Notes: generated from the sequence alone by a model not told the origin. Numbered from the stretch's first letter, positions 51,838 through 63,108 are shown. The stretch is DNA of 64,000 nucleotides from Acanthosepion lycidas (GCA_963932145.1 OZ010613.1:41600081-41664080); one strand, 5' to 3'. Numbers and translations: made by a program.

Positions 51838-52625
51838 GTACAAGGACACATGGCCCTGTGGATAAAAGCGTTGGTTGAATTAATCCACTGACTTGATCCA
51901 AAGAGTTCTGGCCACAGCAGAGGTGAACTAAAACTTGGAGAGTTTAGTTAAAGAGAAACCTCTCATCAACGGACTAATAGTGGGGATGGGCGGTCCGTTA
52001 AAACCGATTGTCCGTCGATGGGACGGGATTATTTTTTATTTATAAAACCACTCTAGTTAATTACCAGTAGTTATGTTATCATAATGCAAATACTATAAAC
52101 ATGCATATATGGCATAAATAAATATATATTTAATATAGATATATTAGTCAGAATTACAAAATAATAGATTTCTCACAGCTACTTTCTCACGCACGTGCTA
52201 ATGTATCGTACTTTATATACTGTACACTAGTCTTTGTTTAAAATTGAAAGGCCCGCCACCACCGCCAAGCGGTCACTTTTAGAACTAATACGACTCGTTC
52301 CGCGAAGTCCACAAATTTTGAAATACATTGCTGACGTTGGGGAGTTTTTTTTTTTTGTTTTTTGTTTTTTTTTTTTTCCTGTAGATTTTTTATTTTGCCT
52401 GCAGATTTTGTCCGTTGCATCCGAAGTTCGTTGACGGGGTAGGGTCGTTGTCTGTACTAAATAACTGAAACTGAGATATCCGGAGGACGAAATAATGTGT
52501 TCGGTTCGAAATTCCTGCAGAAGGCCGAAGCGTACAGCCGAAACGTCGTGAATATGACAATAAAGATGAGGATAGGAGTCGAAATAGCGTAAATAGTAAC
52601 AATATCTCATCTCAGAAATATAGAC
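51838..52625 (+). mobile_element. SINE family B, split by other sequence
   Basis: Head near 51848-51965 (TGGATAAAAGCGTTGG, GGAGAGTTTAGTTAAAG). The rest resumes at 52440 (TAACTGAAACTGAGATATCC, GCAGAAGGCCGAAGCG, CAGCCGAAACGTCGTG) and ends with ATATAGACAGATAT. The intervening ~450 bases are AT-rich and carry a poly-T run. Confidence 0.7.
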
Positions 52626-52839
52626 AGATATATTTTTAATGTTCTCCAATGGAAAAACATTAACAAATGAACCATTGAATGAATTGAACGAAAACAATTG
52701 CAACAATAATGATTACGGACAGTTTCCACACACGCTTATTTCTTCCAAACAAAAGTAAACTTGTAAGAAGATTAGAAAAACTTTATAAAAACAAAAATTC
52801 TCTTGGTTATATTCAATGAAATATGTATAAAAGAGATTG

Positions 52840-52882
<43 letters not shown>

Positions 52883-54530
52883 ATGTTTCATTAAAAACGA
52901 CAGACAAGGTACTACGGTTAATCTTTTTAATTTTTCTTGTGTTCGAACAAGGGCTTTCTTTTTTGTGTAGAAAACTGTCCAAATGTTCTATAATTCTGAG
53001 CGCTTTCGGCTATACCTTTAGATAGTTTTATAGATGATTGATTTTATGATGATTTTTAGGATGATTTTATATTTCAGTTTGCGTGTGTGCGTTATGCGTA
53101 TGTTTTTAGTGTGTTATAGAGATGTTTTATTTTCCGAATACGGTTAGCACATTGTGGCCTTGTTCGTAGTTAATATTGTTAAGAGTCGATTTTTCTTTTT
53201 TATTGTTAATGTTTCCATTATTTTTAATTTTTTTTTTTTTTTTCAGGTGTATGAGATTATTATGTTTGTGTTTTCTACTAATACGTTTCGAATGGAGTCT
53301 GGTAGGTTTGTGTGTTTAAATGGGTTCTAATGGAGCTCCGGTCAGATAGGTGCAAGGTTATGGATAGGCATGTAGTTGTGTGACCGATGTAATTATATAT
53401 GAGCTCGGTTTGATCAGGAACACAGTTCCTTAAGGGGCATTTGAACTCATAGATAATGTTTTCGTTCGTTCTAATGTTGACTTAGCTGTTGTGTTTATTT
53501 ATTTATTTTTTGTGGGGGAATAAGATTAGCTGTCTTAAATATTTTTATAGTAGTTAATTCTCATTTTCATTCGGGTCGATTGGGATAGTGTTTGTCTTTA
53601 TAATATTTCTAGGTGAAGATTCGTCTTATTTGTAGTTAATGTGCATTTGGTTTTTGTAGAAAATATTTGTAATTTTTGACTGTATATACACTATCATTCT
53701 TTTTTACTTTGAGGAAAAATAGTCTAATTTGGTCTATAAGGTGGTTAGGGAAGCCATTGTTAATTAGTGTCTATTTGACATTATTGAGTTCTTTAAGGAA
53801 GAGTATATATATATATATATACTAACGTAACTAAACTCCTTATTTTTCGACAATGTTTCATCCTAACATAGGGTATTTGTAGATACATGTCGGTTAGAAT
53901 ATATATATATGTATGTGCATGGATGTAGGTATCTAAGAGTATAAATATAGATGGCTCTGCGAGTAGAGATATTTTTGACGTGGACGAACGCATGGGTACA
54001 CATATGTATCCAAGTTACCCCCAAATTCTTTGAAAACACTCCCCCCAAACTCTGAGTTCTAATATATGGACAAGTTTAATATACCAATAATTCTGAATTA
54101 GCTTTCTTCCATCTTACTAAAGTTACCTCTTGATTGTTTTTCACGTTTTCGTTAATTTCCGTGGAATCTTGTTGAATCAAACTTTGATCTTGTGACCATG
54201 ACGACGTAGGTCAGCTAATCGGGTTCGGCCTTCCCTCCCCCTACCCAGGCTTTCCTACCTCCATAATATAATTCCTGTAACGATGCCTTCTCCTGCCATA
54301 TCTCCTACCATGTCCATTTTAACGTCCTCCCTCTCTTTTCCCCCCAACTAGCCAGTATCCCACTATAAAATGATAGCGTAAAGAGTTTGAAAGATCCTGC
54401 GAATTTTAAAATTAAAATTCGCAGGTGAAAATGGTCATTAACTAAAGGTATCTTAATTCCAATTGTAAAGAAAATTTTGCTCTTTTTAATGAAAATAAAC
54501 ATTGATCGCTATTTTGTGAGTCAGTTTGAA
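52626..54530. other. AT-rich sequence with TA tracts, no recognised gene
   Basis: Nearly 2 kb with two (TA)n tracts (52844-52878 and 53804-53820) and no identifiable gene or repeat. The 52720-53790 stretch is T-rich and may be an old element. Confidence 0.4.
52844..52878. repeat. (TA)n microsatellite
   Basis: About 17 TA units. Confidence 0.95.
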
Positions 54531-54534
54531 TATA

Positions 54535-54614
54535 TTAGGTTGGTGCAAAAATAATGTCGGTTTTTTACGTTAAAAATTACGTTAAAAACCGACATTATTT
54601 TTGCACCAACCTAA
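54535..54614. mobile_element. MADE1-like mariner MITE, copy 5 (80 bp)
   Basis: Arms TTAGGTTGGTGCAAAA...AATGTCGG and complement, flanked by TA. Same GTCGG subfamily as copy 4. Confidence 0.95.
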
Positions 54615-54712
54615 TATTTCAAATTCTATGTTTTGTTAATAGGACTCGACTGGGTTATAACAACGGATTACTACATGTATGTATGTATGTATGTATTCAT
54701 TTCCATGGGTAG

Positions 54713-54755
54713 TAGATTGTAACTCCGGGTTTCACGCTTTTGCAATAATCAAACT
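54713..54755 (-). ncRNA. Degraded hammerhead motif, left arm
   Basis: Minus strand: AGTTTGA, a decayed core (TTATTGC for TGATGATCGC), TGC-AAAA-GCG stem II, GAAAC, and ACAATCT as the stem I partner. Confidence 0.6.
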
Positions 54756-54994
54756 GGTTTATTTTTTATTTTTTTAAGTGGATCTATTTATGCTTATTTG
54801 TTTGATTATCTGTGTGTGGTGCAGAGGAGGGGGTGAATTTTCTTCTGTGTTTGTTTGGAAAGACATTCACACTTATGTGTGTCTATGTATGTGAGAGTGT
54901 CATCCTAAACAAACACAGAAGAACCCCACCCTTTTCACCAAACATAATCAAACACAAATAAGAATAAATAGATCCACTTTTGAAAAAATATACC

Positions 54995-55040
54995 AGTTTG
55001 TCTGATGATCGCAAAAGGGTGAAACTCTTGGTTACAAACT
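54995..55040 (+). ncRNA. Hammerhead ribozyme motif, right arm
   Basis: Stem I AGTTTGT (54995-55001) pairs with ACAAACT (55034-55040), 7 perfect pairs. Core CTGATGA 55002-55008. Stem II TCGC-AAAA-GGGT has two pairs and two mismatches. Then GAA, stem III AC(T)-CTT-(G)GT, and cleavage site GTT. Core and site are functional-type; stem II weakness probably lowers activity. The shared CTCTATC..GATATTGAG module follows at 55065. Confidence 0.82.
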
Positions 55041-55101
55041 ATTACCATGCAACTGAATATGTTAGCTCTATCACGGATATTGAGTACCTTCCACTAAGTA
55101 C

Positions 55102-55105
<4 letters not shown>

Positions 55106-55137
<32 letters not shown>
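55106..55137. repeat. (TA)n microsatellite
   Basis: About 15 TA units. Confidence 0.95.
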
Positions 55138-55139
<2 letters not shown>

Positions 55140-55144
55140 CACCA

Positions 55145-55256
55145 TAAAATATGTTTTATCATGTCACCCCAAGTAAGGTAATAAAGCCACAAAAATGAAA
55201 AGTTTATTAAGGAGATAGATCAATAATAGAATGGGATTAAAAACGACAAAAGATAA
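55145..55256 (-). mobile_element. 3' end of the Jockey/CR1-like LINE, partial
   Basis: Minus strand carries the terminal words (CTTTTGTCGTTTTTAATCCC, GGCTTTATTACCTTACTTGG). Only about 110 bases are present. Confidence 0.5.
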
Positions 55257-55257
55257 C

Positions 55258-56092
55258 GAATGATATTGTCCTGGCTATGGCGATAAACTACGTCCGCGTC
55301 CTGGGTATGACGACAAGCTACATCTGACAGCAAGGCTTTGATCAGGTGGTTTTCAGGGGCGTGGAACAACCTTTTAATTGCTGGTGTTCCCAGGTCCACC
55401 ATGATCCGGGATGGTAGCACCTGTCAGCGTCCACTCTATCGGCAAATAGTTAGCCCCCACAAAAGGGGTCAAAACACTATGAAAGTATAAAAATAGGTTT
55501 TAATACCAGCAATACTTTTTGGAAAAATTTTTATGAGTAATACATTTTTGAAAAAAAATAAATATTTACCAGCAATACATGTTTGAAAAAATATATATAT
55601 ATATATTTACCAGCAATACATTTTTGAAAAGGAAATATATTTACCAGCAATACATTTTTGAAGAAAAAAAGTATTTACCAGCAATACATTTTTGAAAAGG
55701 AAATATATTTACCAGCAATATATTTTTGAAGAAAAAAAGTATTTACCAGCAATACATTTTTGAAAAGGAAATATATTTACCAGCAATACATTTTTGAAAA
55801 GGAAATATATTTACCAGCAATACATTTTTGAAAAAGAAATATATTTACCAGCAATACATTTTTGAAAAGGAAATATATTTACCAGCAATACATTTTTGAA
55901 AAGGAAATATATTTACCAGCAATACATTTTTGAAAAGGAAACATTTACCAGCAATACATTTTTGAAGAAAAAAAATATTTACCAGCAGTACATTTTTGAA
56001 AAAATAATATTTACCAGCAATAAAAATCTGGTTAGCATTAAATAACCTACTGAGGTTTATATGCCGTAAACCAAACCAAACCAAACCAAGAT
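55258..56092 (+). mobile_element. VNTR retroposon with the longest array (~16 units)
   Basis: 5' motif in two copies (CTGGCTATGGCGATAAACTA and CTGGGTATGACGACAAGCTA), GC-rich body to about 55455 (GGTTTTCAGGGGCGTGGAAC, CCAGGTCCACCATGATCC, GGTAGCACCTGTCAGC). Then about 16 units with core TTACCAGCAATACATTTTTG and a GAAAAGGAAATATA-type spacer (55500-56030), and the tail (GCATTAAATAACC, GGTTTATATGCCGTAAACC, AAACCAAACCAAACC). Minus-strand frames translate the array to a LLVNIFPFQKCIAG repeat; this is not coding evidence. Confidence 0.95.
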
Positions 56093-56094
56093 GA

Positions 56095-57058
56095 GGAAAT
56101 GGAAGAAAAGTAGTTGGGAAAATGAGAGCTTCAGAAAAAGAAATATGGGGGAAAATAAAAAAAATATATGAAAAATACTTATATCATGAAAAAAAAACGA
56201 ATGAAAAGGCGAAGAAATGATATGAAGAAAGAAAATGATCATGAAAAAAAAAAAGAATACAAAAAATGGAGAAATATAAAACAAACAATAGATCAATAGA
56301 AATTCTGTTGACGAGGTACTTAACTAAAACCGGATCATGTAATTTGTACTTGTCGACATCCGAACGTGGTTTGTCGTAAATTATGGCAAAGAAGCAAGAT
56401 GATCTAATTCGTTAGGGGAGGGCCCGGGCTACAAACTCTAAACGGGGTGTACATTGAGAATATGTTTCGGATGCGAAAGCCGGGAGTTGATAAAAAAAAA
56501 TGGCGTCAAAAGGTAGCTAACATGCAAGCGACATCAGTAACGACAGTGGGCGGTACGGATTAGACACAAAGATAACATGAAAGGGCAGAAACGAATATGA
56601 GAATTAGCTTTAAAACTGGTTGTGGAGAGACGAGGGAAACTCCTGTGAGTGACAGTATAGTGTGTATGTAGGGGGGGGGGTAAACCACGAGAATGAGATT
56701 TGGCAATCGAGAACCCTAATATCTATAACCCTAGATCCCAGAAGTGGGAGGCATATAAAATAAAGATATGTCAAATATCTCCGTGTTATTGTGATTAGCC
56801 TCGGGTCTTAAAGCGTCATTTTGGGGATTAGTTAAGGAGATTATCTCCCGGAGAGGGATTAAGTTAATGAACAGATTCAAAAAAAGAAGACGACATTAGG
56901 AAAATGATGAGAGATAAAACAAAATTATGAAGAAAAAGGAAATGAAAAAAAAAACAGAAATTGGAAGAAAAGTGGGGGGGGAAAGAGGGAAAAGACGAAA
57001 GATTTGAAGGTAAAACGAGAAGATGGAGGAGAAAGTGGGGCGAGAGAGAGGAATGAAG
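56095..57058. other. A/G-rich sequence without recognised gene
   Basis: Purine-rich on the plus strand, with GAAAAA and GGGG runs. Minus-strand frames are Phe/Leu/Ser-rich artefacts. Confidence 0.45.
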
Positions 57059-57059
57059 A

Positions 57060-58200
57060 GTGAGAAACAAGTGCGAAAGGACAAGTGCCGTGTCCTTTCA
57101 GGACCTAGGCGATCATGGCTCTCCACCTCCTTCTATCCCTTGCAACTCTCAACAAATTCCTTCCCTCTGCCACCTCCCCCCCAGTCTGTCATCCACCTGC
57201 TCAAGCTCGTCAGGTATGTCACTCACTGCTTTCCCTTGTCTCTCTTTCTCTCTATTCGACCCGTGAGTCTCAGATTTTCCAGGCCCTCCTTTCTCTTTTA
57301 CGTGTCGCAGAAACTTCAGCTGCCTCTTCCTGATTGATGTTAAGTATAAGCCTCCTCCTTGTTTGCAACCTCATCGTGGCTCACACGCTCGGCCCATGAT
57401 ATCCTTAGCATCCTTCTGTAGAACCACATCTCCGTCGCTTCGAGTCTGTTCTTCATCTTTGAAGAAATCGTCCAACATTCGCTGCCGTAAAGAAGAACAG
57501 ATGTCACGTAGTAACTCAGTATTCTTTTCTTCGTTACCAGAGAAATCCTCCTGTCTCTCAATATTCTGCTTTTGGAATGCGTTCTTGGCCATACCAATAC
57601 GTCTACGGATCGTATTTACCGTCCTCTGTCAGAACGCTTCTCAGATATTTAAACTTCCACGTCTGCTTGATTCTAGCGTTCCCAACCTGCAAATCGCATT
57701 TTGGGTTCTTCTTCTTACTGATGACCATGCATCTCGTCTTCTTGTAGTTCATGGCGAGTTCCTTCCTCACACTCTCCATCGCTACCTTCTGTGGGAGATT
57801 CTGTTATTTAATTTCTGTGTCTGCTATCAGTACTGTGACATGTGCGTATCTTATGTTGTTAAGATTATGGCCGCCAATGCTGAATCCCGGTAGGGTTTCC
57901 AATTCTCTCAGAATTGCCTCACTGTATAGGTTGAACAGGTCGGGCGAGAAGACGCATCCTTGCCTTAAGCCCCTTTCTATTTTTGTATATACGCTGAACT
58001 CGTTCTCTATGCGCATGCATGCTGTTTGCTACCAATGCTGAATCCCGGTAGGGTTTCCAGTTCCCTTAGAATTGCTTCGCTGTATAGGTTGAACAGGTCG
58101 GGCGAGAAGACGCATCTTGCCTTACGCCCCTTTATATTTTTGTATATTCGCTGAACTCGTTCTCTATGCACATGCATGCTGTTTGCTGTCAGTATAGGTT
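57060..58200 (-). pseudogene. RTE-type LINE ORF2 and 3' end (longest copy)
   Basis: Minus strand from 58200: ERGLRQGCVFSPDLFNLYSE, AILRELETLPGFSIGGHNLN, then IRYAHVTVLIADTE, where the catalytic YADD is replaced by YAHV. Downstream come RRISLVTKKRILSYYVTSV, LLYGSECWTISSKMKNRLE, ATEMWFYRRMLRISWAERVS and the 3' end with a GLENLRLTG-like piece. A 158-bp segment covering RQGCVFSPDLFNLYSEA is tandemly repeated (57879 and 58037); 158 is not a multiple of three, so it also breaks the frame. Clade from recognition of the C-terminal YGSE.W..........EA.EM...RRML pattern. Confidence 0.9.
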
Positions 58201-58205
58201 CTTGA

Positions 58206-58440
58206 TTATTCTGATATCTTTGCCGGACATATCAAGGTTGCTGAGCAGTTCCAGCAGATAAAACGCGCTGAAGAAGATAAAAGTCGGTTAAGAGGAGAAA
58301 GGAGTCGAGAAAGAGACAAAGAAAGAAGACGAATAAGAATTTTAATAACGAATGAAACATGAAGAAAAGAGAATGAATGTGAGATGAAGGAAGATGAATA
58401 ATCCAAAGGAGGAGGCGGAATAAAAGAAGAAATCACAATA
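58206..58440. other. Purine-rich spacer
   Basis: A/G-rich with GAAGA repeats. No gene. Confidence 0.4.
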
Positions 58441-58444
58441 ATGT

Positions 58445-58570
58445 AAGATGGGGATTTTCCAAATGGAGCTTAGATGTGTCACAAGGCCGAATAGTACGAG
58501 GCATCCAGTGAGGATCGAACTCGCTAATCAATCGTAACAGATAAGCTTTCTAACCATTCCACCAAAGTAT
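58445..58570 (-). mobile_element. tRNA-like SINE (family T), single unit
   Basis: Minus strand: GTGGAATGGTTAGAAAGC, TTCGATCCTCACTGG, GGCCTTGTGACACATCTAAG. Confidence 0.75.
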
Positions 58571-58663
58571 AGAAGAAAAAGAATAATGAATAAAAAAGAA
58601 AATGAACAAGAAAAGAAAGAAGGAAAAATTAAGAATTAAAATACATAAGAGGAATAAAGTTTG

Positions 58664-58735
58664 GTCTACTTTGGTCTAGTTTAGCGGCCTATTAACACCT
58701 CTATGGGCCATTTAATGCCGAAATCTAAATATATT
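58664..58735 (-). mobile_element. VNTR-retroposon tail, solo
   Basis: Minus strand: GGCATTAAATGGCCC, AGAGGTGTTAATAGGCCG. Only the shared 3' tail module remains. Confidence 0.6.
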
Positions 58736-58784
58736 GTACGCAGTTTTATTCATTTTTGTTGGGGTAATAATACTTTAGTAATAC

Positions 58785-59110
58785 AAGTTTTACTAATTAA
58801 TCCATAGCTGAGGAGGGAAGAGGTGGATTCATGCCTTTCCCAAGGTTAATTATGCATACGTCAATATAATGAAACTAAGTTGAATTGGAAGTCGCCTCCC
58901 CGATTAAAAATTCCGAGCAACTATCCATTACTCTACCCGCATATCCAAGCTCACAGCACCTCAGTCAGTCAGTTGTGTACCATGCGTAATACACGCTTAG
59001 ACGATCATGTATCTGGAGATACATGACTGACGAGGCAGATTTTCTTTTCCCGCGGTAGGTTGCCTACGGTAGACAAGTTGAAATCCTAAGCTACAGAACC
59101 TGGTCTTTCC
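58785..59110 (-). mobile_element. 5S/tRNA SINE (58785-58955) beside a SINE family A end (58958-59110)
   Basis: Minus strand: the right segment shows the family A body and end (GGTTGCCTACCGCGGG-type complement, TACATGATCGTCTAAGCGTG). The left segment shows a 5S end (GAGGTGCTGTGAGC) followed by GGATATGCGGGTAGAGTAAT, a tRNA-like unit. Confidence 0.75.
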
Positions 59111-59134
59111 CGTCTTCTCCTCCTCTTCCGTACT

Positions 59135-59710
59135 AGACAGCGTTGAGATGTTTGCTCAAATCAAGAAATCTAACTTCTATCGCTCCGAGTCGGCAACAAG
59201 GAAATCTTAAAGAAAACAGCAACAGAAAGAACATTTCTACACAAAATCAGGAAAAGACAGCTGAAACTCTTTGGCGACATAATGAAGAAGGGGGGCTTAG
59301 AGAACCTACCCTCAGTATGCCCCGTGATAGTTAAGAGGCACATTTCTGTGCTATCCCGCATTTCAGTCGCTTCTCCTCCTTTTCCGTCGTAGAGAACGTT
59401 GAGATGTTTGCACAAATAAAGAAATCTAACTTCTATGGCGGAGAAAGTTAGCAACAAGGAATTCTTGAAGAAAACAGCAACAGAAAGAACACTTCGACAC
59501 AGAACCTGGAAAAGACAGCTGAAATTTTTTGGAGACATATTGAGGAATGAGTTCTTGGAAAACTTGCCCATCACAGGGAATACTGGAGTAAGAGAGAACA
59601 ATGAAAGCAGGGATTCACTTACCTGATGAGCTCGTGTGAAATGAAAGAGCTGAAAGTTATAGAAAGTTGTAGCGAGCTATGGTCGTTTATGTCATGAAAG
59701 GGTGCGGCAC
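59135..59710 (+). pseudogene. RTE LINE C-terminus, tandemly duplicated (~257 bp)
   Basis: Copy 1 (59145-59335): ATKEILKKTATERTFLHKIR, KRQLKLFGDIMKKGGLENLP. Copy 2 (59402-59600): SNKEFLKKTATERTLRHRTW, KRQLKFFGDILRNEFLENLP, ITGNTG. The unit GATGTTTGC(T/A)CAAAT repeats at about 59147 and 59404. It ends with an ELWSFMS-like 3' end near 59690. Confidence 0.85.
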
Positions 59711-59885
59711 GTAGAAGAAAGAATGTCCAAGAGGAAAAGGAAAGTGGAAAAGAGAGAAAGAAAGGTCGAACTTAAGAAGAGGCTGAGTGAGAGAACTAGA
59801 GATGGTGGACGTAAAGAGAAATGTTGCAGTGTTGAGAACGACGGATGGTCGAAGGTAGAATAAAAAGAGAATGAAGACTGAAGGA

Positions 59886-60627
59886 CAGTTAGGCCCCGCC
59901 TATTCGCGTTTCAGCATTCTCAGCTTCTTCTTTAGGGCATATATACTTATTTGCAAAACTCCAAATATTCGCGTGTGTTTACTGAAGAACATGTGTACAA
60001 ATTATTCGCTGAGAACTCACTGGATTCGCGTATTTTTTTTTTTTTTCGATAGAACATATTTGAAATATTCTTGTATTACTTTCATGTTATTTAATTGTTA
60101 TTAATTGACTTAAAACATAACAGTCCATTTTTATGGTAAAAATTGGTAGAATAGTACATCTTCATTGTAAAAAAACAAACGCAAAAACTCTGCGTAGTGT
60201 TTTGTTCTTTATAGAAGCTGCGGCTGGGGGTCTTAAAAGTGGCTTATGCTAAATCAGGGGGCATCATCACAGTTCTGTTTTTTAGAAAATATTTTAAACT
60301 TTATATTTTATGTCTTGTCACATATATTTTATACAATATTTTCAATAGTTGCATCGATCTATGCGTAATTAAAAACGGTTATTGATCGTATGAAAGAAAA
60401 TTTACGCTAAGTGTATGGTCATAAATACTATTTTTCAAAAATGTTTTTAAAAGGGTCTGAAATGTTTATAAAGTGTTTAGGATGAAAGTTTAAGGCATAT
60501 GGGATTTTAACAATCAAAATAGGAACTCATAAGCACTTTTGGGGGCAAGGGTTACAAGTATTCGCGGATTCTAACTATTAGCGGCCGGCTCTGGTACCTA
60601 ACCGCCGCGAATACGGGGGACTCACTG
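59886..60627. mobile_element. Tigger/pogo-like nonautonomous element (probable)
   Basis: Left end CAGTTAGGCCCCGCCTATTC and right end, read in reverse, CAGTGAGTCCCCCGTATTCG are inverted repeats. TA follows the right end; the left flank lacks TA. TATTCGCG words recur inside both ends. The CAGT.GGYCC..C.TATTCGCG ends resemble Tigger-type elements I know from mammals. No transposase motif was found in the 742-bp interior. Confidence 0.65.
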
Positions 60628-61240
60628 TATAGAAAATGTTTTTTTGTGTTTGTTTTTTCTTTCACTTCTTATTTATTTTACTTTTCGTTCTTTTTTTTTC
60701 TTTCGTTTTTTTTCTTTTTTTCTTTACACCTTTTTTCTTTTCTTTAACATATTTATACGAAGTGAAAGAAAAAGATTTTTTTTTTTTTTTAAACAAAAAA
60801 CAGGTAACGGAACGAACGATGAAAAGAAAAAGCTAAAGAGATTTCTTTGCTTAATCCATTCTTTATGAAATTAAAGAAAAAAAAAAGACTGTACGGTTAG
60901 GGGCGGTGGATGTTTAAAAGACGTCCCCCCTCCCCCCAAAAAAATGTAGGGAAAAAAGAGACTAACAAAAAAAAACAAAAAATAAGTAAACAATTTTTTT
61001 TATTTTTTTTTTTTTTTTTTACCGTGACACAAAAGAGGCCCCACGAAAAGCCTTTGGTGATATGTCGTCAGTGTTTAAGCGCTGACAGCGACTCTGACGT
61101 TCAGGTTTACAAATAATAGCCTGTGAATAATTGAAAGTAACCGTGAAAAACTCATAATTGTCCGTTAATTTGATTATATCCATTTAAATGTACAGCCATA
61201 ACAGGGCATATAAAAGTCTATGTAATTGGAATTTGATGCT
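60628..61240. other. Homopolymer-rich sequence
   Basis: Poly-T runs near 60685, 60780 and 61005, an A-rich stretch at 60960 and a C run at 60927. No gene. Confidence 0.5.
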
Positions 61241-61400
61241 TGTCTCTTTGTATTCACGAGATTTCGAACGCCTACTTTCAAAGCGACGCCTGGCTAACAA
61301 GTTTTGTCAACGGTTGTTGGCAGGTTCGATCCTACCAAGTGATCTATTGTGGCCTTTAGTCCTTTATTCATTGATTTCCACCCACAATGTCATCTAAAAA
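61241..61400 (+). mobile_element. Possible tRNA-like SINE remnant
   Basis: CCTGGCTAACAAG followed by GGCAGGTTCGATCCTACC, a good B box in a hairpin-like context, with a weak A box. Could be a decayed tRNA pseudogene. Confidence 0.4.
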
Positions 61401-61849
61401 TCTAAGAAGTGTCTTTAAAATTTACCGTTCTTCATTAAGAGAATTTTGGTGTGTAAACGAGAAGAGAGAACGCCAGATCTCTTATCGCGCGTATTATGAA
61501 GAGGACAAACGAAAAAATACCAGACACTTAGTCCGATGTGAAATTCAAAAGAAATTTATTAAATAGCATAAAAATAACAGCAGCATATAATTCAAGATTA
61601 AAGAAACAAAATTGCAGAAAATTTTCCTTTGTGCACCAAACAATTAGGCAAGATAACATATTCGCATTATAATTCAGTTGGGCTCATAAAATCAAATATG
61701 ATTATTATCAATAAAATATTCACTTACTATTATTCATACGGCTGGATTTCTGGTTTGTTCAGACAGTAGATCAGTTTTACAGAGATAAATCTTTTCATAA
61801 AGACTTCGAAAACAGTGTCAATAACCCCAATTTTGAAACAAACTCACAC

Positions 61850-61882
<33 letters not shown>

Positions 61883-63108
61883 CGAATGCACGGCCGCAAT
61901 TTTAGACGGATTTGCACCAAAATTTACATGCACATGCTCCAAGTTAGCGGGAAGGACAAGACCGACTTTGCATTTCCCAACTCCCATCGATAGTGGGAAT
62001 AATTGATTTTTTCATGCTTCTACGGCACTTTTCATGTAGTTTGCGGCCATTTTCTACTGGCCAGAGTAAGAGCCTATAGCTGGCTGCCACGAATAGGCAG
62101 AAAGATTCAATTGGCCAGCGTGAGAGCCAACAGCTGACTGACACGAATGTTAACTAGCATGCTAGCATGCAAATAAAATCGATAGCTGCATTCGTCACAA
62201 GTGGGGAAAAATTTAAATCTGCATGGCACTTTACTCCAATGGACTCATTCGCTTGCTTAAACTCAACGTTGATTCTGATTCCGCAGAACTGGGTTGGCTG
62301 TGAAAAAGTATTTGTTGTTAACATTCTATTTTCATTCGGTTTTTCCAGTTACGAGTCCTTTTTTAAAGCTGATCGTTTTGTGTTCATTTTGTTTTAGTTC
62401 TTTTTTCGTAACAGATTTAATGTTTAGTAGAGAGCTTAGAAAAAATTCGCAGTGTGAGATAGGCAAGAAGTAAGGCATCTAGCAACATCAGCACGGCAAG
62501 GGCACTCCATTAAAGGCAAGGAAGGGGAAAATATTTAAAGTCAATTGATAGCGATCGCTGTATGAGTCGTACGATTTTTTAATCAAGCACGGTTAACGCT
62601 GCTAGTAAAATATATCTCTCTAAAATTGTAGAATTTCTTTTTCGTCTCTTTTCTTTTTATTTCAGACAGTAATACACACGTGTGATTTATTAAGGAACTA
62701 CCTTATATTAATGTAATGTCAGTGTTTCTGTATTGTGCTAACTTTAGCACTTCTGCTGGAGTTACATCAAGTGAGTTTGAGAGGAAGAAATTTTAACTGC
62801 CTATTTTAAATTTCCTTCTATATAAAACTACTGTTATTAATGATTTTATTAATGCTTATTTGTCTGACTTAATGTAAATAGCTTCTAAAACGTGTAATCA
62901 TTTTTTCAATTTGTTTTACTAGATATTACTGCGTTATTCACAGGTAGGTCGCATAATTCTTCAATACAATTTTTACCCACTAAATCGCACTCAACCATTT
63001 TTGAATATTACTTGGTTATAGGTAGAAAGCTGTAATTAATGCCTGATATTTTTATGCCTATAATTAATGTCTGATACTTTTAAAAGCCTATAATTAATAC
63101 CTGATATA
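61401..63108. other. Sequence without recognised gene
   Basis: Contains a (GT)n tract at 61856-61880 and a locally repeated phrase near 62050-62150 (TGGCCAG..TGAGAGCC, AGCTGGCTG). Nothing else recognised. Confidence 0.4.

Larger units (their letters stand above)
54698..55060. repeat. Imperfect ~155-base inverted repeat carrying a hammerhead in each arm
   Basis: Left arm about 54698-54865, right arm about 54908-55060, spacer about 42 bases. Shared words in opposite orientation include AAGTGGATCTATTTAT, CTTCTGTGTTTGTTT and GCAAAAGSGTGAAAC. The left-arm hammerhead (54713-54755) is degraded and the right-arm one is nearly intact. Confidence 0.85.

Noticed and set aside
55845-56084. Repeating LLVNIFPFQKCIAG peptide
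   Set aside because: Antisense of the VNTR array; no conservation of frame.
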